Source of the DNA: Glandiceps talaboti
Taxonomy: Eukaryota; Hemichordata; Enteropneusta; Spengelidae
Direction: 5' to 3'
DNA length: 64,000 nucleotides
NCBI RefSeq assembly: GCF_964340395.1
Contig: NC_135567.1
Coordinates: 2,793,109-2,857,108, forward strand
The notes beneath the pieces were generated by a model. The model worked only from the letters and a program-made list of their open reading frames with translations. It was not told the origin of the DNA and ran no database searches. Position numbers and translations under genes: made by a program. Shown here piece by piece: positions 34,880 through 64,000 of the stretch (position 1 is its first letter; each line of letters starts with the position of its first letter).

Positions 34880-37300
34880 GCTTAGGCCAGTACCAAGAAC
34901 TCTCACCGCAATAGAAAAGTTGATAAAGTGTACGACAACAATCCTACGGGGGAAAACGACACCGAAGTAAGAGAAGCGCGGATAAAAATGAGAAAGAATG
35001 TACACAGGTGAACTCAAACATAAAGAGAGTGAAACCAATCATGGCCGCAACCAAAACTGGTCAGCCAACAATGACACTTGATGAACTTTACCAACTGTTG
35101 ACGGATAAAATGGATGAAACGAAGATTGAAATAATGCAACAAATGGTAGAATTGTAGAAAAGTGTCCAAATTATCGACGGCATGTTTGCAAGCACGACAC
35201 TAGACTGTTTGCAATGGAGGACGAGCTCTGTCATTTGATAGGGACAGTCGAACACCCGAAGGGAGATATCAACAGGTTATAACACTGCTCAAGAAAGTAT
35301 TGCCTTGAATTCCACTGTGTTCAGACTAACAGACAACTTTCAATCACTTGCAATGCAGAAGTAACTGATGATGCTATTACAGTATATAGCTCTTTCGACA
35401 TTGTCCTCATAACAACTGACTTCGATATATGCCATGTTCTGCAACGAAAATTTAACGGCGTACCCGTCATACTAGCAACTATTTATTCCTGTGACATCGC
35501 CCAATGGGTCTATAGCGCCAAAACAAGTTTACACCAATTATTCCTAAAGGACTTTCAGCTTTCTGAGGGAAACGGGGCAAAAACATTCTAATGAGAACTT
35601 TACCAAGCAGAATGCAAGCATATTCAGCAGCAAGGAAACTCGTTAAAGAACGAAAATGGTGGCAAACATGGACATCCAATGGCATAGTGTTACTGAAAAA
35701 ACGAAAGATAGCCAACCAGTTCGATACAACTCGTTACGATACAATGGGAGTAACTTCTGACATTGATGTAAATGTTATTTTGACAATAGACTTGGTAACC
35801 TAAAAACAGTGTTGCACATTTGGTCACACCTCAATCCTTCATTAATTAACGTTCCTATTATCAAAACGCTTGCCATACCACGGCTCACTTATGTAGCCTC
35901 AGTTTTACCCGTTACTGACCATGTCATCAAGGATACGAATACAACCAACTACAACTTTCTCTGCCAGACAAGATTAAAAGGTGCGTCATTTCAAATCCAG
36001 TTGAAGATGGCGGACTTAATATGATTGATTTTGAACTCCTTGGTGAAAAGGCTTCTTCAATCGCCAGCTGGTAGATGAAAGTGTTACCCTTTGAGTTACT
36101 TTAGTAAAATTTCGTTTAATGACTTTGTCTCTCCTAATTTTGACAAATCGTACATGAGGAAAGATTTGCCGGTGTTCTACAAACAGATATGAACTGGTTA
36201 AATCATACTGAACCACAAAGAAAAAAATATGCGATATATATAAGGAATCTGTTTGGTTTAATCTTTCTATTGTTACCAAAGGTAAAAGTCCATTATTTTT
36301 CAAAGACAGGTAACAAACTGGTGTAAAGAAACTCGAGGATGTATTTGACAATTCCGGCACTTTCCTAATATATGATTCCATTCTTCGCAAATACAACGGG
36401 ATGAGGCGTAACTTCCTGAAATATGTATCATTAAAATATGCAATACCACATCACTGGAAGGTAACCATTTCAAACGATGCCAATACGAAGAGAGACAACG
36501 CAGATTCTTAAACAAAACCTGGAAAATTGAACACTGTATTTCTTAGCATGCGGCAACCCATGAAGTTATTAATCAAACAAAATGAGTGTTTTCTAATTGA
36601 TGCACAGAAACTGGAAAATGTCTATAAGATTCCAGTTACGGGCGTGAGCAAAACGAATTAATTATTTTCAAATTTAAAATTGTGTACATAATATTTCCAT
36701 GTAATGCTGTGCTCTTCCAGTGGAATTTGCTTAATTCAGATAGTTGCAGCTATTGTGAGGAGAAAGACACTTTGTTGCAATATGTTTTCCATTTATAAGT
36801 CCGCTGACAGGTTCTGGTAAGGCATGAAACAATGGCTATGTTTAATAACAGGTGTGTCCATTGAGTTCACATAGGGACATCATATTCGAAATTACAAATG
36901 AAAAAGAAATCAAACACATTCTTAGATGCTGTATAATTCAAGCAAAGTGATTTATTTACACACATAAATTACAAAAGCAAGACGTTTTTTCACCTTCATG
37001 TTATTACAACCCGTAGGAATAAGTTTCAGACCGAAAGACATATATACAAAAGAAAAGTTTGACGACACTTGGGGTGGTTTATGCCAAGTCAGCGCAATTA
37101 TGTAACCGACTATGGTAAATTTCCTTTTCATATTTGCATACTGACAGCAAGTTCACTGTCCTTCAATTTTTCATTTATGTTTTGTTGTGTTCTTTTCTCT
37201 AAGAGTCTTTTTTCTTCTCGTTTTCATTTTCACTTTTGTCTGTTTGTATTCTGTATATTTTTCATATAATAAAACATGTAAAAGTAAAAAAGAAAAAGAA
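34880..37300 (+). mobile_element. Decayed Tx1/L1-like LINE remnant
   Basis: The segment starting ATGGCCGCAACC (35041) encodes an ORF1-like helical start (TLDELYQLLTDKMDETKIEI) that stops after ~38 codons. From about 35800 broken frames encode the 3' end of an L1-clade reverse transcriptase (IIKTLAIPRLTYVASVLPV, then NPVEDGGLNMIDFELL after a frame change) and at 36730-36800 a Cys-rich element (NSDSCSYCEEKDTLLQYVFHL). It ends with an A-rich tail near 37270-37300. Stops, frameshifts and a large internal deletion make it non-functional. Confidence 0.7.
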
Positions 37301-38217
37301 ATATCGGTAGTTCGTGTCATAATCTAGTATTAACTGTCTTCAGTTATTTTGTTACTTGCTACTATGCTCGATTTATTCAACCTTTCTTTAAGTTTACTGT
37401 GGCAAATGGTGCTAATTAAGTACTTAAGTTCTACACAGACAGATTTCTAATTTATGTCCAGTTATTTTAAATATATAATGATTATGTTCTTGTTTCTTAT
37501 AGGTCATTAAATACGTATGTTATTAAATGACAACACGAAATTACCTTTAAAAGCATTTTTCATTTTCATATCCATGACTACTTATGTGAACGAAGTAAGG
37601 CCTTGTGTGCAATCGTATGAATACTTTCACTTTTATCGATCGAGTTTGCGTGATGAAACCTTTCCATAATGTTCTGTCCTTCACTGCATTTCTGTTGTAT
37701 AGGACGTTATCTAGTCACGTGTCACGTTTGACGACATCAATAAAATCTTATGGATAATCATGTGTGCTAAGACCTAACATGAAGAACAATGTAGAGGAAA
37801 GAGAGATTCAATAATGATATATCTTCGTAACCAATATTAATACTATGTGTAATCAAGATATGACGCTCCAGAATTCAAAGTGTATGAAAATATCTATGTT
37901 TACTAGACTGGCACTTCCCCTTTTAAATGTATGGTTTATACGTTCTTTGATAGTATAAAATGGAGAGAAGTGCCTTATCAAATTAGTTTGATGATTTTCA
38001 ATGAGAGCTCACATGGGTTTCTTTATTTGATACCTATCTAAAGACATATTATTTGCATGGTCCAGACTAAATCAAATGCATGCCTTGCTTGTATAAAATT
38101 ATAAAAATAATCAATCCAATTACTTAACGACACACTGGTCATTTTTATGTTCTATAGTAATAGTTTCTGATGATTCAATTTATGTTATTTTCTCCATATT
38201 GCAACACACTTATAAAT
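37301..38217. other. Non-coding stretch
   Basis: Nothing coding recognised. A phrase at 37870-37930 (CTCCAGAATTCAAAG to CACTTCCCCTTTT) resembles 19050-19090 and 41540-41560 and may be another dispersed repeat. Confidence 0.35.
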
Positions 38218-38450
38218 AATATGAATAAATAAAGATATTTATATAGCACCCAGTATCCATCAATGATGTACCCTGGCGCTTTACAATAGAAACTGCTACA
38301 GCTAAGCTCTTTCAAAAAGGTATGTCTTTAGTCTTAATTTGAAAGTCTACATATTCGGTACAGAGCGGACAGTGTTAGGTAGTTGATTCCACAGATCGAT
38401 CTCCATACGATTTGAGTCTTGGTCTGGGAACCTGTATGATGACTTGAACG
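38218..38450 (+). repeat. Possible dispersed-repeat fragment
   Basis: ATATTTATATAGCACCC, CCTGGCGCTTTACAAT and the following sequence resemble a widely dispersed motif (TATATAGCGCC ... AAAGCGCTTTACAA) that I recall from other animal genomes. No second copy in this window confirms it. Confidence 0.3.
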
Positions 38451-39230
38451 CAAAGTGGGTATATATCTTGTAACTAGGTGTATTATCACTAGTAATTCTA
38501 CAGTCTATATTGTATTATGTAATTCCTGTTATTAATCTCAATATCATGTTGCTTGCATAAGTCTATACCTTGTATAGACTATAGTTATTGCATAAATTTA
38601 CACACACTCTAAATACTCGTATATTTACACTAACAAAGAAAGGAGACAGTTCCACGACATCAAAACGGTGCTAGAGTGATTTGTCGTCATCAGCGCTATC
38701 CACAGAAATGTTACTTGCATTAGTGTTATATAATAGTTCATAAATATCCTAATTAGTCAAATTTTCAAAAACGGATCTTTACTCATGTTTCACCGCCTAC
38801 ATTTTTGATATCTTGTTTAGTATAAAATGTTGAGAGAGGTGCACCAACAAGAATATAGATTACAATTACTTCAAAGTCAAACCCTATTTTGACTGGTCTA
38901 AACGGCTACTCTTAATATCCAACCACTACTGAAAAAATGAATGCAACTTCATAATGTTTAATACATCAATACTGTGTAAAATACTATACCGTACCCAACT
39001 GTACATAACATTTGAGAAGTAAGTTATATAGTTCCAGAAATACCTATTGCAATAGTAAAATCCAGTAAATGGCTCATCAAAGAATGAAAATTTACCTAGA
39101 AACTGATTTAATAATATGCTTTCTGAAACCAACACAAATACAGTTACTAATCATGATCCACAACCATATAAATGTTTATCGTAATGTTTCTCTTGGTTAG
39201 CCTTAGTTACATGTGTTCAGACTGTATAAT
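38451..39230. other. 3' flank of the receptor gene
   Basis: AT-rich, nothing recognised. Confidence 0.35.
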
Positions 39231-39237
39231 TTACTTT

Positions 39238-39259
39238 TATTTAATTTACATTTATTTTT
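39238..39259 (-). terminator. Candidate polyadenylation signals of the receptor gene
   Basis: The minus strand reads AATAAA-type hexamers (complements of TTTATT) about 75-95 bp beyond the stop codon at 39333. Position and strand fit, but such words are common in AT-rich DNA. Confidence 0.35.
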
Positions 39260-39332
39260 ATATGTATCTTTTCCTGTGCAACTATTATTTATTATATTAG
39301 TTATAAGACTACTGCCCATCTGTATTTTCTTA

Positions 39333-64000
<24,668 letters not shown>

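Overview
The window is animal nuclear DNA, AT-rich, with short phase-consistent exons, GT-AG introns and a heavy load of tandem repeats and transposable elements. There is no bacterial, viral-genome or organellar structure. Type-C LGR receptor exons (LDLa plus LRR plus 7TM), Tx1/L1-like and other LINE remnants, MITEs and a Ty3/gypsy element suggest an invertebrate metazoan, probably a deuterostome or lophotrochozoan. The species cannot be fixed from sequence alone. All gene models below are hand-built from reading frames and splice signals.

Layout. (1) 1-7.8 kb: non-coding, with small tandem duplications, microsatellites, one dispersed repeat and one inverted-repeat element. (2) 7.8-30.5 kb: two divergently oriented paralogues of an unrecognised gene. 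Copy A is on the minus strand (five exons, 19712 down to 8231, predicted 423 aa). Copy B is on the plus strand (four recognisable exons, 23035-29147); it lacks a recognisable first exon and carries a frameshift, so it looks like a pseudogene. Nine different minisatellite arrays (units of 90, 58, 49, 51, 49, 65, 48, 19 and 44 bp) fill their introns and flanks. A large hairpin-forming inverted repeat and a field of AATAGC/GCTATT motifs lie between them. (3) 30.5-39.2 kb: transposon remnants (MITEs, a decayed Tx1/L1-like LINE). (4) 39.3-64 kb, minus strand: one large receptor gene, open at the right edge. It has at least seven LDLa exons, an LRR N-cap exon, four LRR exons, a single 7TM exon, then three further phase-compatible exons. 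Those three appear to add a decayed protein-kinase-like segment and a long charged 21-residue-repeat tail to the receptor's C-terminus.

(5) Inside an LDLa intron of that receptor, in the same orientation, sits a complete 9,750-bp Ty3/gypsy LTR retrotransposon (53298-63047). It has two 1,563-bp LTRs differing at two positions I could find, a 4-bp target duplication, a tRNA-Lys-type primer-binding site, a polypurine tract and one uninterrupted 2,025-codon Gag-Pol frame. The polyprotein begins with an RRM most like that of the cleavage factor CstF-64, followed by a Gag resembling vertebrate PNMA proteins.

The observations I would check first are the RRM-PNMA-like-Gag retrotransposon, the LDLa-LRR-7TM-kinase-like receptor tail, the 90-bp minisatellite built from the end of a coding exon, and the palindrome between the two paralogues.
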